A DNA stretch of 64,000 nucleotides from Anaerosphaera aminiphila DSM 21120 (lineage in GTDB: Bacteria > Bacillota > Clostridia > Tissierellales > Peptoniphilaceae): assembly GCF_900129925.1 (NCBI RefSeq), contig NZ_FQXI01000007.1, positions 1 through 64,000 of the forward strand. Reading direction: 5' to 3'. Shown piece after piece: positions 17,316 to 27,287 of the stretch (the first letter of the stretch is position 1; each line of letters begins with the position of its first letter). Below the pieces are notes generated by a model, which had not been told where the DNA came from, did no database searches, and saw nothing but the letters and a program-made list of their open reading frames with translations. The position numbers and the translations under genes are program-made.

Positions 17316-18188
17316 ATGTGGACTAGAGAAGAATTAAAGAACAACGCAAAAAGATTTTTAAAATTTTCACTATTTAAGGCTGTTATCGTCTGTTTAATAT
17401 TTGCAATTTTTGTAAACATACTTAATGGAAATTCTATTTTAGACAATACTAAAAACGTAGTTAATAGAAATATTTCAAGTATTGATGAAAATAATAGTAA
17501 ATATGTGGAAAATTACGACGAAAAATTTAAGTCACCTGAAAATAATACAACCTTTGATTTAAATTTAAATGGCAATAATCTCAACGTGTATAATTTCATA
17601 GAAAAGTACCTTCCTAAGAGCTTGGCAGATAATTTTTTATTTACAGGTAAATTATCTATTGTCATTTCAAATACAATTTTTTGGTTTATTTTAATGGCGA
17701 TTTTTATTTTGAGAATTTTTATAATAAACCCATTGAGAATAGGTAGAGCCAGATTTTTCTTAAATGGTTATGATGGTGATGCAAAAATCTCCTATTTATT
17801 TAGTTCTTTTAAAGATGGAAGTTGGCTAAAAATCTCACTAAAACTTTTTGTAAGAGACTTATATATAATTTTATGGAGTTTACTATTACTAGTTCCGGGA
17901 ATTGTAAAGAGCTATCAGTACTATTTTGTAGATTATATACTTGCAGAAGATCCAAACTTGAGTATCTCTGATGCAATTAGTTTAAGTAGCAATATGACTT
18001 CCGGAGAAAAATACGATATTTTTATATTGGATTTATCTTTTATTGGATGGCAAATTTTAGCATCTATTCTTTTAAATCTTGGATATATTTTACTAAATCC
18101 CTATATGCAAGCAACATTTGCAAGTTTATATATTTTTGATAGAGATAAATTAAAGAATGTTGAAATTGAAAATCTTAATGCTGACTAA
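17316..18188 (+). CDS. DUF975-family membrane protein
   Basis: 290 residues. Starts MWTREELKNNAKRFLK, has a first helix, an outer loop of about 75 polar residues, and then further helices including NPLRIGRARFFL and LLLVPGIVKSYQYYFVDYIL, the hallmark of DUF975. The function is unknown. AAAGGAG precedes the ATG. Confidence 0.85.
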   Translation: MWTREELKNNAKRFLKFSLFKAVIVCLIFAIFVNILNGNSILDNTKNVVNRNISSIDENNSKYVENYDEKFKSPENNTTFDLNLNGNNLNVYNFIEKYLPKSLADNFLFTGKLSIVISNTIFWFILMAIFILRIFIINPLRIGRARFFLNGYDGDAKISYLFSSFKDGSWLKISLKLFVRDLYIILWSLLLLVPGIVKSYQYYFVDYILAEDPNLSISDAISLSSNMTSGEKYDIFILDLSFIGWQILASILLNLGYILLNPYMQATFASLYIFDRDKLKNVEIENLNAD

Positions 18189-18191
18189 AAA

Positions 18192-18222
18192 AATAATACT
18201 CTAGCTAAGCTAGAGTATTATT
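18192..18222. terminator. Bidirectional terminator
   Basis: AATAATACTCTAGC, TAA loop, GCTAGAGTATTATT, with T-rich flank on the plus strand and A-rich on the other. It lies between the convergent genes ending at 18188 and 18218. Confidence 0.9.
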
Positions 18223-18856
18223 TTATATTATAGACCAATATATCTTTTATAGATCCATTTTCCTCAGATTTTATTTCATAAAAATACTTTCCGTCATCTA
18301 CAGTTTCACCTACTAGTATAGGCTTGCCTTCTCTTTCAAATAGAAAAAATACAAGTTCCCCCAGTGTTTCAAATCCCCTGTCTTCTATTTCAAATTCATA
18401 GACTTGATTTATATCATTTACGTGAGTTCCTGAGCTAAATATTCCCTTGTGTCTCGTAATGGCTATTTTCACATCAGATGATTCAACTAGTAAATACTTT
18501 CTAATTCCGAATAAAATAGCTATTGCAATAACTCCTATTAATAAATCCGGAACACTTTCTGATTCTATTAGCATTTTTCTGGAGATAACTAGTAAAATCA
18601 AATGTATTATTGTGGCATCTGTATGCGCAACCATCAACAGTACAAACTCCATTGCTATTACTAAGAGCAGTATATGAGATAAAAACTCCTTAAATATTCC
18701 ACTACTTATTTCAGCATTATTTTGGAGTATAACTATATAGTACCTGACAATATCCGGAACTGAAATTAGTATTCCTATTATCAAAGATATAGAAATTAAT
18801 ATTTCAAAAAAGAATACTATTTTATTTAAAAATAACAAAAATTCTTTTCTCTTCAT
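18218..18856 (-). CDS. Membrane protein with cytosolic C-terminal domain, unknown
   Basis: 212 residues: about four helices in the first 130 residues, then a soluble C-terminal part that starts SDVKIAITRHKG and looks mostly beta. No family was recognised. It lies 19 bases downstream of the sigma-factor gene and may belong to that operon. Its stop lies inside the shared terminator stem. Confidence 0.7.
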   Translation of the reverse strand: MKRKEFLLFLNKIVFFFEILISISLIIGILISVPDIVRYYIVILQNNAEISSGIFKEFLSHILLLVIAMEFVLLMVAHTDATIIHLILLVISRKMLIESESVPDLLIGVIAIAILFGIRKYLLVESSDVKIAITRHKGIFSSGTHVNDINQVYEFEIEDRGFETLGELVFFLFEREGKPILVGETVDDGKYFYEIKSEENGSIKDILVYNIK

Positions 18857-18875
18857 TTTTTTATTTTCCTTTAAT

Positions 18876-19664
18876 TTAGACTTTTGTTGTCTTATCTATT
18901 TCTTTTTTCATCTTATCCAATACTTTTTTTTCTATTCTAGATACTGTCATCTGTGAAATGTTCAATTTTTTTGCAATGGAAACTTGTGTCTTTTTATTAA
19001 AGTATCTGTCTAATAATATTGTCTTTTCCACATCGTTTAAATCTTCCATTAACTTTTCAAAAAAATCTTTCATTTCTATTTTATCAAAGTATCTCTCATC
19101 TTCGCCTATTAAGTCAGACAAATTAATTTCTTTATCATCGTTATTTGAATCATAGACTACATCCAGTGATTGAGGAGAATATACTTTACTTGCCTCTATA
19201 GACTCTAATATTTCCTCAGGTGTACTATCTAAATATTCGGCTATGTCATTTATTGTAGGAGTTCTTTGGTATTCTTGAGATAGGTGGACTTTTGCATCAT
19301 TTATTTTCTTAGAGAGCTCCTGAATTCTCCTTGGCACTCTAATTGTCCATCCCTTATCTCTAAAGTACTTTTTAATTTCTCCTATAATCGTTGGAGTTGC
19401 AAAAGAAGAAAATTCATATCCCTTGCTTAAATCATATCTATCTATAGCATAAATAAGTCCTATTGATGCCACTTGATAGATATCATCATAGTCTATTCCC
19501 CTACCTGAATATTTTTTTGACAATATTTCTGCTATATAGAGGTGCTCTTCTATTAAAATATCTCTGAGCTCAGGATCATTTGTTTCCTTGTATTCCTTAA
19601 ATAGTTCTTTTCGCTCTTCTTTAGTTAGTTTTCTTCCCAAGTTATAATATTCTTCTTTTTTCAT
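18876..19664 (-). CDS. Sigma-70 factor of the SigB/SigF/SigG group
   Basis: 262 residues. Region 2 (EEHLYIAEILSKKYSGRGID, then YDDIYQVASIGLIYAIDRYD and the FATPTIIGEIKKYFRD -10 recognition segment), region 3 (RVPRRIQELSKKINDA) and region 4 helix-turn-helix (QVSIAKKLNISQMTVSRIEK) are all present. It follows genes for an anti-sigma-like and a STAS protein in the order anti-anti-sigma, anti-sigma, sigma, the arrangement of spoIIA and sigB operons. With no sporulation genes around, a general-stress role is more likely than a spore role. This is an inference. Confidence 0.92.
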   Translation of the reverse strand: MKKEEYYNLGRKLTKEERKELFKEYKETNDPELRDILIEEHLYIAEILSKKYSGRGIDYDDIYQVASIGLIYAIDRYDLSKGYEFSSFATPTIIGEIKKYFRDKGWTIRVPRRIQELSKKINDAKVHLSQEYQRTPTINDIAEYLDSTPEEILESIEASKVYSPQSLDVVYDSNNDDKEINLSDLIGEDERYFDKIEMKDFFEKLMEDLNDVEKTILLDRYFNKKTQVSIAKKLNISQMTVSRIEKKVLDKMKKEIDKTTKV

Positions 19665-19674
19665 AGTATCAACC

Positions 19675-20019
19675 TTAAAATTTTTTAACCATGCAAAGTA
19701 CTTCTCTGTCTAAATAACTTTCATCTACAAGGCACTCTATTATGGTGTTTGACAGATGAAGTTCTTCTAGTTCATTTATTTTCTCTTCACATATTTCAGA
19801 TATTTTAATTTTTAACTCTTTATCCAATTCCAACTCTATGTTAATATTTTCACTGCATTGAAGTTTAAATGCTATATTTAAACCTTCTGTTATTGCCATT
19901 TTTATGTCTTCAAGAGTTTCTATATCAATTTTATAGTTTGACATAATTCCAGATATTAGTAACCTTACTGAACTTATATACTCTGCTTTATTTGGAATTG
20001 TTAAAATTATTTTGTCCAT
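19675..20019 (-). CDS. RsbW/SpoIIAB-like anti-sigma protein, apparently without ATP-binding boxes
   Basis: 114 residues, shorter than the roughly 140-160 of RsbW/SpoIIAB. The start (VRLLISGIMSNYKIDIETLEDIKMAITEGLN) fits the GHKL-kinase N-box region, but the Asn spacing is altered. The DxGxG (G1) and later G2 boxes that bind ATP are not visible: the equivalent place reads LKIKISEICEEKI. If so, it can bind the sigma factor but not phosphorylate its antagonist. Its position between the STAS and sigma genes supports the family assignment. Confidence 0.72.
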   Translation of the reverse strand: MDKIILTIPNKAEYISSVRLLISGIMSNYKIDIETLEDIKMAITEGLNIAFKLQCSENINIELELDKELKIKISEICEEKINELEELHLSNTIIECLVDESYLDREVLCMVKKF

Positions 20020-20020
20020 A

Positions 20021-20329
20021 TTACGACCTCATCTCAAAAACATTATCAAGTTTTGTAATTGTAAATAATTTTCTTATGCTGTTAGTTATATTTCTAATGG
20101 CTATTTTATTATTGTCTTTTTCAATTTCATTTAGTATATAAATTAGAGCTCCCAGGCCTGTTGAGTCTATATACTCCAGTTTATCTCCATCTATGAGGAT
20201 ATTTTTTTTATCTTCCTCATAGAGTTTCATTACTTTTTCTTTAAATTCTGAAATAGTATAGATATCAAGTTCTCCTACTGGATATATTATCAGTTCTTCC
20301 TTGTTCTCATAATTAATTTCAAACGCCAT
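20021..20329 (-). CDS. Anti-anti-sigma factor (STAS domain, RsbV/SpoIIAA-like)
   Basis: 102 residues forming one STAS domain. The conserved phospho-acceptor Ser is kept in DKLEYIDSTGLGALIYIL. In the usual scheme the unphosphorylated protein captures the anti-sigma factor and frees the sigma factor. The gene ends one base before the anti-sigma gene starts. Confidence 0.88.
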   Translation of the reverse strand: MAFEINYENKEELIIYPVGELDIYTISEFKEKVMKLYEEDKKNILIDGDKLEYIDSTGLGALIYILNEIEKDNNKIAIRNITNSIRKLFTITKLDNVFEMRS

Positions 20330-20364
20330 TTTTACCTCCTAAAACTCGACTAATTCAATTACAA

Positions 20365-22785
20365 CTAATCTCCTATATATTTCGCAACTGCAACTACATC
20401 TGAATCTTTAATATTCATCAGTTTTACTCCTGAAGTTGATCTTCCCATTGTTGAAATTCCCTCAGTTTCAATTCTTATAATTACTCCTGCTGATGTTATC
20501 ATCATAATTTCGTCATTTTTATCTATAACTTTTGCAGATACTAAATCTCCGGTCTTATCTTTAACTTTATAAGTTATTATTCCCTTTCCAGCTCTCGTTT
20601 GAGTTCTGTACTCATTTAATAAAGTCATCTTTCCATATCCCTTTTCTGAGATAACCAGTAGATATTTATCATCCTGCACTATGTCAAATGCCACAACTTC
20701 ATCGTCTTTGCCAAGTTCTATAGATTTAACTCCCATCGAAGTTCTTCCTGTTAATCTAACGTCATTTTCGCTAAATCTTATACTCTTGCCCTTTTTAGTT
20801 ACAAGTATTAATTCTTCATTTCCTGTAGTTAACTTAGTTGAAATTATACTGTCATTTTCCTTTAAAGTCATGCCAATAATACCTGATTTTCTAATATTTT
20901 TAAATTCATCAAAGGATACTCTCTTAATAATTCCGTGTTTTGTAGCCATTACTATTTTTAGTTCCGGATCAAAGTTTCTTACCGGAATTATAGATTGTAC
21001 TTTTTCATCTGCTGATAAGTTTAGTATATTTATTATAGCAGTTCCCTTTGCTTGTCTTGAACTTTCAGGAATTTCATATGCCTTAAGTTTATAAACTCTT
21101 CCAAGATTTGTAAAGAAGAATATTGAATCGTGACTTGAAGTTATAAATAAGTCATTTACAAAGTCCTCTTCTCTAGTGGTAAGGGCTGATATTCCCCTTC
21201 CACCTCTTTTTTGTGGTTTATATGTGCCTTCCGGCATTCTCTTAATGTATCCGAATTGAGTTAAAGTTATTATAACATCTTCTTCTTTAATTATATCTGC
21301 TAAATCTATTTCTTCTGCTGAAGGTTTAATTACAGTTCTTCTCAAATCACCATATTTGTCTTTAATTTCAAGTAGCTCTTCTTTTATTAGGTCCATTAAA
21401 ATACTGTGATTTTCCAAAATTTCTGTAAGTCTTGCCATATATTTAACCAGCTCTTCATATTCTTCATCAAGCTTTTCTCTTTCAAGTCCTGTAAGTCTTT
21501 TGATTCTCATGTCTAAAATTGCTTGACCTTGAATATCTGATAGTCCAAATTCTTCTGTAAAAGTAGCTTTTGCATCTTCATCTGTTCTGGACTGTCTTGT
21601 TATTTCTATAATTCTGTCAATGTTGTCAAGTGCAATTTTTAGTCCCTCAACTATGTGAGCTCTTGCCTTTGCCTTTGCCAGTTCAAATTTTGTCCTTCTT
21701 GTAACTACTTCTATTTGATGGTCTACATAGTTAGATATCAGCTCTTTTAGTGAAAGTACTTTTGGAACTCCATTTACTAGAGCTAAGTTTATAATTCCAA
21801 AAGTTATTTTCATTTGAGTGTTTTTATATAGTTTATTTAAGACTACATTTGGATTTGCATCTCTCTTTAAATCTATTACTATCTTTACACCTTTTCGTGT
21901 AGACTCATCTCTTATTGAGGATATTCCCTCTATTTCTTTTTCCTTTACAAGTTCTGCCATCTTCATAACTAAATTAGATTTATTTACTTGGTATGGAATT
22001 TCTGAAATAACTATTCTATTCCTATTTTTTACTTCTTCTATATCTGCTACTGCACGAACTTGAATCTTTCCTCGTCCAGTTTTATATGCCAGTTTAATTC
22101 CCTCTTTTCCCATAATCTGTGCACCTGTTGGAAAATCAGGACCTTTAATAGTATTCATAAGTTCTTCAACTGTAATGTCTTCGTTGTCAATATATTCAAT
22201 TACACCGTCTATTACTTCATTTAAGTTGTGAGGTGCCATATTTGTTGCCATACCTACTGCAATACCTGAAGATCCGTTTACTAATAGATTTGGAAATCTA
22301 GCAGGTAGTACTACCGGTTCAGTTTCCTCTTCGTCAAAGTTTGGCTTAAAGTCAACTGTGTCTTTATTTATATCTCTTAGCATTTCAAGGGCTAACTTTG
22401 ACATTCTAACTTCTGTATAACGCATAGCTGCTGCGCCGTCTCCATCTATATTACCAAAGTTTCCCTGTCCATCTACTAGAGGATATCTGGTGCTGAAAGG
22501 TTGAGCAAGTCTTACTGTTGCATCATAAATAGATGAGTCACCATGAGGGTGAAACTTACCCATTACATCCCCAACAAGTCTTGCTGATTTTTTATAAGAT
22601 CCATTGGGTGAAAGTCCCAATACTTGCATTCCGTACAATATCCTTCTGTGAACCGGTTTTAAACCATCTCTTACATCTGGAAGTGCACGTGATACTATTA
22701 CGCTCATAGAATAGTCCAGATAAGACTTTCTCATCTTCTCTTCTAAGTCAACGTTAATTATTCCACTATCATTAAACTCTGTCAT
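20365..22785 (-). CDS. gyrA: DNA gyrase subunit A
   Basis: 806 residues. The breakage-reunion domain has the catalytic Tyr in [31 protein letters not shown] and the quinolone pocket [20 protein letters not shown]. The Ser and Asp corresponding to E. coli 83 and 87 are wild type. The C-terminal DNA-wrapping propellers include the GyrA box QKRGGRG. With GyrB it introduces negative supercoils. Encoded just after gyrB on the same strand (9-base gap), in standard origin order. Confidence 0.98.
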   Translation of the reverse strand: MTEFNDSGIINVDLEEKMRKSYLDYSMSVIVSRALPDVRDGLKPVHRRILYGMQVLGLSPNGSYKKSARLVGDVMGKFHPHGDSSIYDATVRLAQPFSTRYPLVDGQGNFGNIDGDGAAAMRYTEVRMSKLALEMLRDINKDTVDFKPNFDEEETEPVVLPARFPNLLVNGSSGIAVGMATNMAPHNLNEVIDGVIEYIDNEDITVEELMNTIKGPDFPTGAQIMGKEGIKLAYKTGRGKIQVRAVADIEEVKNRNRIVISEIPYQVNKSNLVMKMAELVKEKEIEGISSIRDESTRKGVKIVIDLKRDANPNVVLNKLYKNTQMKITFGIINLALVNGVPKVLSLKELISNYVDHQIEVVTRRTKFELAKAKARAHIVEGLKIALDNIDRIIEITRQSRTDEDAKATFTEEFGLSDIQGQAILDMRIKRLTGLEREKLDEEYEELVKYMARLTEILENHSILMDLIKEELLEIKDKYGDLRRTVIKPSAEEIDLADIIKEEDVIITLTQFGYIKRMPEGTYKPQKRGGRGISALTTREEDFVNDLFITSSHDSIFFFTNLGRVYKLKAYEIPESSRQAKGTAIINILNLSADEKVQSIIPVRNFDPELKIVMATKHGIIKRVSFDEFKNIRKSGIIGMTLKENDSIISTKLTTGNEELILVTKKGKSIRFSENDVRLTGRTSMGVKSIELGKDDEVVAFDIVQDDKYLLVISEKGYGKMTLLNEYRTQTRAGKGIITYKVKDKTGDLVSAKVIDKNDEIMMITSAGVIIRIETEGISTMGRSTSGVKLMNIKDSDVVAVAKYIGD

Positions 22786-22794
22786 TATATCCTC

Positions 22795-24732
22795 CTACGC
22801 ATCAATATTTTCTACATAGACTGCATTATCTTGAATAAATTCACGTCTTGGCTCTACGTCTGCACCCATTAACATTGAAAATGTCTGATCTGCTTCTATG
22901 GCATCACTAATTTCAACTTTTAACAGTATTCTATGTTCAGGACTCATTGTAGTTTCCCAAAGATCTTCTGAATTCATCTCTCCAAGACCTTTATATCTCT
23001 TAATTGAAAACTTTTTATCTCTTCCAAGTTCTGTTAAAGAGCTTTGAAGTTCTTTTTCATCATATGCATATCTAACTGCTTTTGTGCCCTTCATTATTCC
23101 AAATAGAGGAGGTTTTGCAACGTATACATGTCCTTCTTCTATTAACTTAGGCATATATCTGTAGAAAAATGTCAACAACAGTGTCATTATATGAGCACCG
23201 TCTACGTCGGCATCTGTCATAATTATAATTTTGTTGTACCTTAAATTATTTATGTCAAATTCTTCTCCTATACCTGTTCCAAAAGCTGTAATCATATTTT
23301 TTATTTCTTCAGAGTTTAATATTCTGTCAAGTCTTGCCTTTTCAACATTTAATATTTTACCACGAAGTGGAAGTATTGCTTGAAATTCTGAATCTCTACC
23401 GTCTTTTGCTGAACCGCCGGCAGAGTTACCTTCAACTATGAAAATTTCTGTTGTCTCATTGTCAGCATTGTGACAGTCAGCTAATTTTCCAGGTAGAGTC
23501 ATAGACTCCAGCATATTTTTCTTTCTAGTTAAGTCTCTTGCTTTTCTAGCTGCTTCTCTAGCTCTTCTAGCTGATAGAGCCTTATCTAAAATAGTCTTTG
23601 TTATTTTTGGATTTTCTTCAAAGAAGTTAGATAGTTCTTCTGATACCGCAGAATCTACTATTCCTCTAGTTTCAGAGTTTCCTAGTTTTGCCTTTGTCTG
23701 TCCTTCAAATTGAGGATCTTGAAGTTTTACACTTATTATTCCGGTAAGTCCTTCTCTAACGTCTTCACTGGATAAGTTTTCTTCTTTTTCTTTTATTACA
23801 TTGTACTTTCTGCCATATACGTTAATTGTTCTGGTAAGTGCAGATCTAAATCCTGAAAGATGTGTTCCACCTTCTTCTGTATTTATATTATTGGCAAAGG
23901 TCAATATATTTTCACTATAGGAATCTGTATATTGAAGTGCTGCTTCAACTAAAGTCCCATCTCTAACTTCTTCTATATATATAACTTCTTCGTGAATTGG
24001 AGTTTTATTTTTATTTATATACTCTACAAAGGACTTTATTCCTCCCTCGTAGTGGTACATAACTTTTTCTCTTACTTTTCCGTTTTCTCCAACTCTCTCA
24101 TCTTTAAATTCAATTCTAATGCCCTTATTTAAAAAGGCCATTTCTCTAAATCTCTTAGAAAGAGTATCAAATTCAAAATCTACTGTGTCAAAAATTTCTT
24201 CATCAGGTCTAAAAAATATTTTAGTTCCCGTATTTTCAACAGCTACACTTCCCACTACTTCTAACTTAGAAGTTGCAATTCCCCTTGAAAAGTGCTGTTC
24301 ATAGACTTTACCATCTCTTTTTACTGTTACTATCAACTCTGATGAAAGCGCATTTACTACTGAAACACCTACTCCGTGTAGTCCACCTGAGACTTTATAT
24401 GCATTGTTGTCAAATTTTCCTCCGGCATGAAGTATTGTAAGAACTGTCTCAACTGTAGATTTACCTGTCTGAGGGTGTATTCCTGTTGGAATCCCCGATC
24501 CATTGTCTTCAATACTAACTGAGCCGTCTTGATATATTTTTATAAATATATAGTCACAAATTCCAGCCAAAGCCTCATCTATTGAGTTGTCAACTACTTC
24601 ATAAACTAAATGATGCAGTCCTTTGGAACCTGTGGAACCTATATACATTCCAGGTCTCTTCCTAACCGGTTCAAGACCTGTTAATACCTGAATGTCCTCT
24701 GCACCATAATGTCTATTATTATTTTCTTTCAT
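22795..24732 (-). CDS. gyrB: DNA gyrase subunit B
   Basis: 645 residues. GHKL ATPase domain with [29 protein letters not shown] and [14 protein letters not shown], then transducer and TOPRIM domains ([31 protein letters not shown]) and the C-terminal YKGLGEMN. The start overlaps the end of recF by 14 bases. Confidence 0.98.
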   Translation of the reverse strand: MKENNNRHYGAEDIQVLTGLEPVRKRPGMYIGSTGSKGLHHLVYEVVDNSIDEALAGICDYIFIKIYQDGSVSIEDNGSGIPTGIHPQTGKSTVETVLTILHAGGKFDNNAYKVSGGLHGVGVSVVNALSSELIVTVKRDGKVYEQHFSRGIATSKLEVVGSVAVENTGTKIFFRPDEEIFDTVDFEFDTLSKRFREMAFLNKGIRIEFKDERVGENGKVREKVMYHYEGGIKSFVEYINKNKTPIHEEVIYIEEVRDGTLVEAALQYTDSYSENILTFANNINTEEGGTHLSGFRSALTRTINVYGRKYNVIKEKEENLSSEDVREGLTGIISVKLQDPQFEGQTKAKLGNSETRGIVDSAVSEELSNFFEENPKITKTILDKALSARRAREAARKARDLTRKKNMLESMTLPGKLADCHNADNETTEIFIVEGNSAGGSAKDGRDSEFQAILPLRGKILNVEKARLDRILNSEEIKNMITAFGTGIGEEFDINNLRYNKIIIMTDADVDGAHIMTLLLTFFYRYMPKLIEEGHVYVAKPPLFGIMKGTKAVRYAYDEKELQSSLTELGRDKKFSIKRYKGLGEMNSEDLWETTMSPEHRILLKVEISDAIEADQTFSMLMGADVEPRREFIQDNAVYVENIDA

Positions 24733-25834
24733 TGTATTCTCCTAATCTATCATAATCTATAATTCTGCCATTACTTATATTAAAATACTTTCCAATTAAA
24801 TTTTTAAAGATATTTTCATTTAAATCTGTAGATGTTATAAATATTTGAGTGCCATTAAAGCTGTCTATTAAATACTTAGACCTACTCTTATCTAATTCAG
24901 AAAATACGTCATCTAAAAGTAATATGGGATTAGTTTTTAATTTTTCTCTTAATATGTCCAGTTCAGAAAGTTTTAAACTTAAAACAATAGAGCGTATTTC
25001 CCCTTGAGATCCGAAAATTTTTGAACTCAAATTTTTTATTTTAAAATCCAAGTCATCTCTATGGGGCCCAACTGTAGTATATTTTAACTCCAAATCTCTC
25101 TTTAGCGACTTCTTTAAGTGCTTTAAAAATATTTTTTCCATTTCAGATTCTTCTGAATTTAACGGAATTGTACTGAGATAGGTTATTTTTAAATCATCTC
25201 CACCTGAGAGATTCATAAAGTGATCTTTAGAGTGTTTTTCTATTTGCTTTACATAGTTAAGTCTAGTTCTTAAAATACTCACTCCTATTTGAGCAAGTTG
25301 AAAATCATAAACTTCCAACAAGTCATAGTTAATATTTTTCTTTAAGAGTTTATTTCTTTCAAATATAATTTTTTTATAATTTAAGAGATTGTATTCATAC
25401 ATTGCATCTACTTTAGATATTAAATTGTCTAAATACTTTCTTCTGTCATTTGGTCCAAATTTTATAATATTTAAATCAGCTGGAGTAAATATTACTGATG
25501 CCATATCTCTCTTGTAGTTTTTAATGTTCAATTGCTCATCATTTATAAAAAAATTATTTTTCTTATTTAAATTTATTTCAACTTTATAAGTGTCTTCATA
25601 GTCAAAATTTTGTATTGTGGAATTTATTTCTGCACTTTGGCTAGCTATTCTTATAAGTTCGTTGTCTTTTGCAGATTTAAAGGACTTCCCCAGTGTTGCA
25701 ATATAAATAGCCTCTAATAAGTTTGTCTTTCCCATGGCATTCTTTCCAATTATTATATTTACATTTTCATTGGGATCAAATTTTAAGTGTTCATAATTTC
25801 TAAAATTAAAAATTTCTAAATCTATTAATTTCAT
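24719..25834 (-). CDS. recF: DNA replication and repair protein RecF
   Basis: 371 residues. Walker [20 protein letters not shown], the ABC-type signature segment [20 protein letters not shown] and Walker [15 protein letters not shown]. RecF helps RecOR load RecA at gaps. It overlaps the yaaA stop by one base and gyrB by 14, so translation is tightly coupled. Confidence 0.97.
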   Translation of the reverse strand: MKLIDLEIFNFRNYEHLKFDPNENVNIIIGKNAMGKTNLLEAIYIATLGKSFKSAKDNELIRIASQSAEINSTIQNFDYEDTYKVEINLNKKNNFFINDEQLNIKNYKRDMASVIFTPADLNIIKFGPNDRRKYLDNLISKVDAMYEYNLLNYKKIIFERNKLLKKNINYDLLEVYDFQLAQIGVSILRTRLNYVKQIEKHSKDHFMNLSGGDDLKITYLSTIPLNSEESEMEKIFLKHLKKSLKRDLELKYTTVGPHRDDLDFKIKNLSSKIFGSQGEIRSIVLSLKLSELDILREKLKTNPILLLDDVFSELDKSRSKYLIDSFNGTQIFITSTDLNENIFKNLIGKYFNISNGRIIDYDRLGEYNERK

Positions 25835-26031
25835 TATTCACCGACTATAAAAAATTCGCCATTAAACTCAACTTTATCATTTTTATAGAGTTTTTTTCCC
25901 CTTCTAGTTTCAATACTTCCGTTTACTTTGACATTTCCATCTTGTATTAGCATTTTTGCCTCTCCACCAGTTTGAACGGCACCTACTAATTTTAAAAAAC
26001 TATCTAATTTTATATAATCTTCACTTTTCAT
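25834..26031 (-). CDS. yaaA: S4-domain RNA-binding protein (YaaA/RlbA)
   Basis: 65 residues, a single S4 domain: YIKLDSFLKLVGAVQTGGEA followed by VNGSIETRRGKKLYKND. Always found between dnaN and recF in Firmicutes. It has been linked to 50S ribosome assembly in Bacillus. Confidence 0.93.
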   Translation of the reverse strand: MKSEDYIKLDSFLKLVGAVQTGGEAKMLIQDGNVKVNGSIETRRGKKLYKNDKVEFNGEFFIVGE

Positions 26032-26039
26032 TTTTTCAC

Positions 26040-27131
26040 CTAGTTTGCAAGTCTTACTGGAAGCACTAAGTAGATGTAGTTTTCATCGTCTTCTTTTATA
26101 ATACATGGATTAATGGAATCTGTGAAATTAAGACTGATTTTTTCAGAGTCTATTATCTTTATTCCCTCTAGTAGATATTTTGAGTTAAATGCTATTTTTA
26201 AAGGTTCTCCATCTACTTTTGAACTTACAATTTCCTCTACGTTTCCAATTTCGGAATTTGAAGTTATCTCTATTTCATTTTCTTTTACATTTAATTTCAC
26301 AAGGTTTGCCTTGTCTTCTTTTGCAAGTAAACTTGCTCTTTCAAGTGCATCTTGAAAGATATTTTTTGCTATTTCCACTACTGTTGAATGATTTTCCCTT
26401 ATAAGTCCATCATATTTAAAAAATTCTCCACTTAAAAGTGTTGTATAAAATGTAGTGTCTTGAAAATCAAATTTCATTGAATTCTTTCCTATTGAAATAT
26501 TTAACTGACTGTCATCTTCTATTATTTTTATAAGTTCATTTAAACTTCTGGCAGGAACTATAGAGCTGACACTTTCTGTAGAATTTATTATTATTTTTTT
26601 TAGTGCCATTCTAAATCCATCAAGTGCTACAAAATTTATTTCATTTTCCTTTATGTCCATTAGAACTCCTGTAAATGCAACTCTGGTTTCATCATAAGAA
26701 ACTGCAAAGGAAGTCTTTCTAATAGCTTCTTTAAATTCAAAGCCCTTTAGTTTTACATTTACTATTTCATCAATTTTAGGTAAATCAGGATATTCATCAC
26801 TTGGTTGACATTGAATATTAAATTCACTGTTTAAACATTTTATGTTCATATTTGAATTTAATACTTCTATGTGTATAGTATCATCGGGAAGTTTTCTTAT
26901 AATATCTCCAAACAGTCTGGAGTTTATAACTATTTCTCCCTCTTCTATAACTATAGCACTTACAGATGTATTTACTGTTATTTCTGTATCAGAAGCTATA
27001 AGTGTCAATTTATTGTCTTTTGCTTTTAATAGTATACCTTCTAATATTTGCATAGTAGTTCTAGTTGATATTGCTTTTTGTACTATTGAAATATGTTTAG
27101 ATAGATCTCTTTTATTAATTTTAAATTTCAT
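26040..27131 (-). CDS. dnaN: DNA polymerase III beta sliding clamp
   Basis: 363 residues with three clamp domains: N-terminal FKINKRDLSKHISIVQKAIS, a central ALDGFRMALKK and the end YIYLVLPVRLAN that packs at the protein-binding pocket. It tethers the polymerase to DNA. It follows dnaA across a 156-base region holding DnaA boxes. Confidence 0.97.
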   Translation of the reverse strand: MKFKINKRDLSKHISIVQKAISTRTTMQILEGILLKAKDNKLTLIASDTEITVNTSVSAIVIEEGEIVINSRLFGDIIRKLPDDTIHIEVLNSNMNIKCLNSEFNIQCQPSDEYPDLPKIDEIVNVKLKGFEFKEAIRKTSFAVSYDETRVAFTGVLMDIKENEINFVALDGFRMALKKIIINSTESVSSIVPARSLNELIKIIEDDSQLNISIGKNSMKFDFQDTTFYTTLLSGEFFKYDGLIRENHSTVVEIAKNIFQDALERASLLAKEDKANLVKLNVKENEIEITSNSEIGNVEEIVSSKVDGEPLKIAFNSKYLLEGIKIIDSEKISLNFTDSINPCIIKEDDENYIYLVLPVRLAN

Positions 27132-27287
27132 AATTTTTTCTCCTAGTAATATAGTATATATAGTTAATAATAGTAGTAGTGCCTGTTAATTTGTTAATAA
27201 GTGAGTTAACTGTTGATAAATGAAGAATACTTTAACTTAATAACATGTTGATAACTCTCTTATAACTTTAATAGTTGTTAACAGATT
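27132..27287. other. oriC, dnaA-dnaN part
   Basis: Two exact TGTTGATAA sequences (27211-27219 and 27246-27254), the reverse of TTATCAACA, lie in AT-rich sequence between dnaA and dnaN together with several GTTAATAA/GTTAACA near-matches. Two box clusters on either side of dnaA give the two-part origin typical of Firmicutes. Confidence 0.7.

Noticed and set aside
22440-22600. Quinolone-resistance substitutions in gyrA
   Set aside because: The Ser and Asp at the positions equivalent to E. coli 83 and 87 are unchanged.
24119-24304. Antisense frames over gyrA, gyrB, dnaN, mnmE and mnmG
   Set aside because: They have no ribosome sites, show Ser/Phe/Leu-rich shadow composition and overlap strongly conserved genes.
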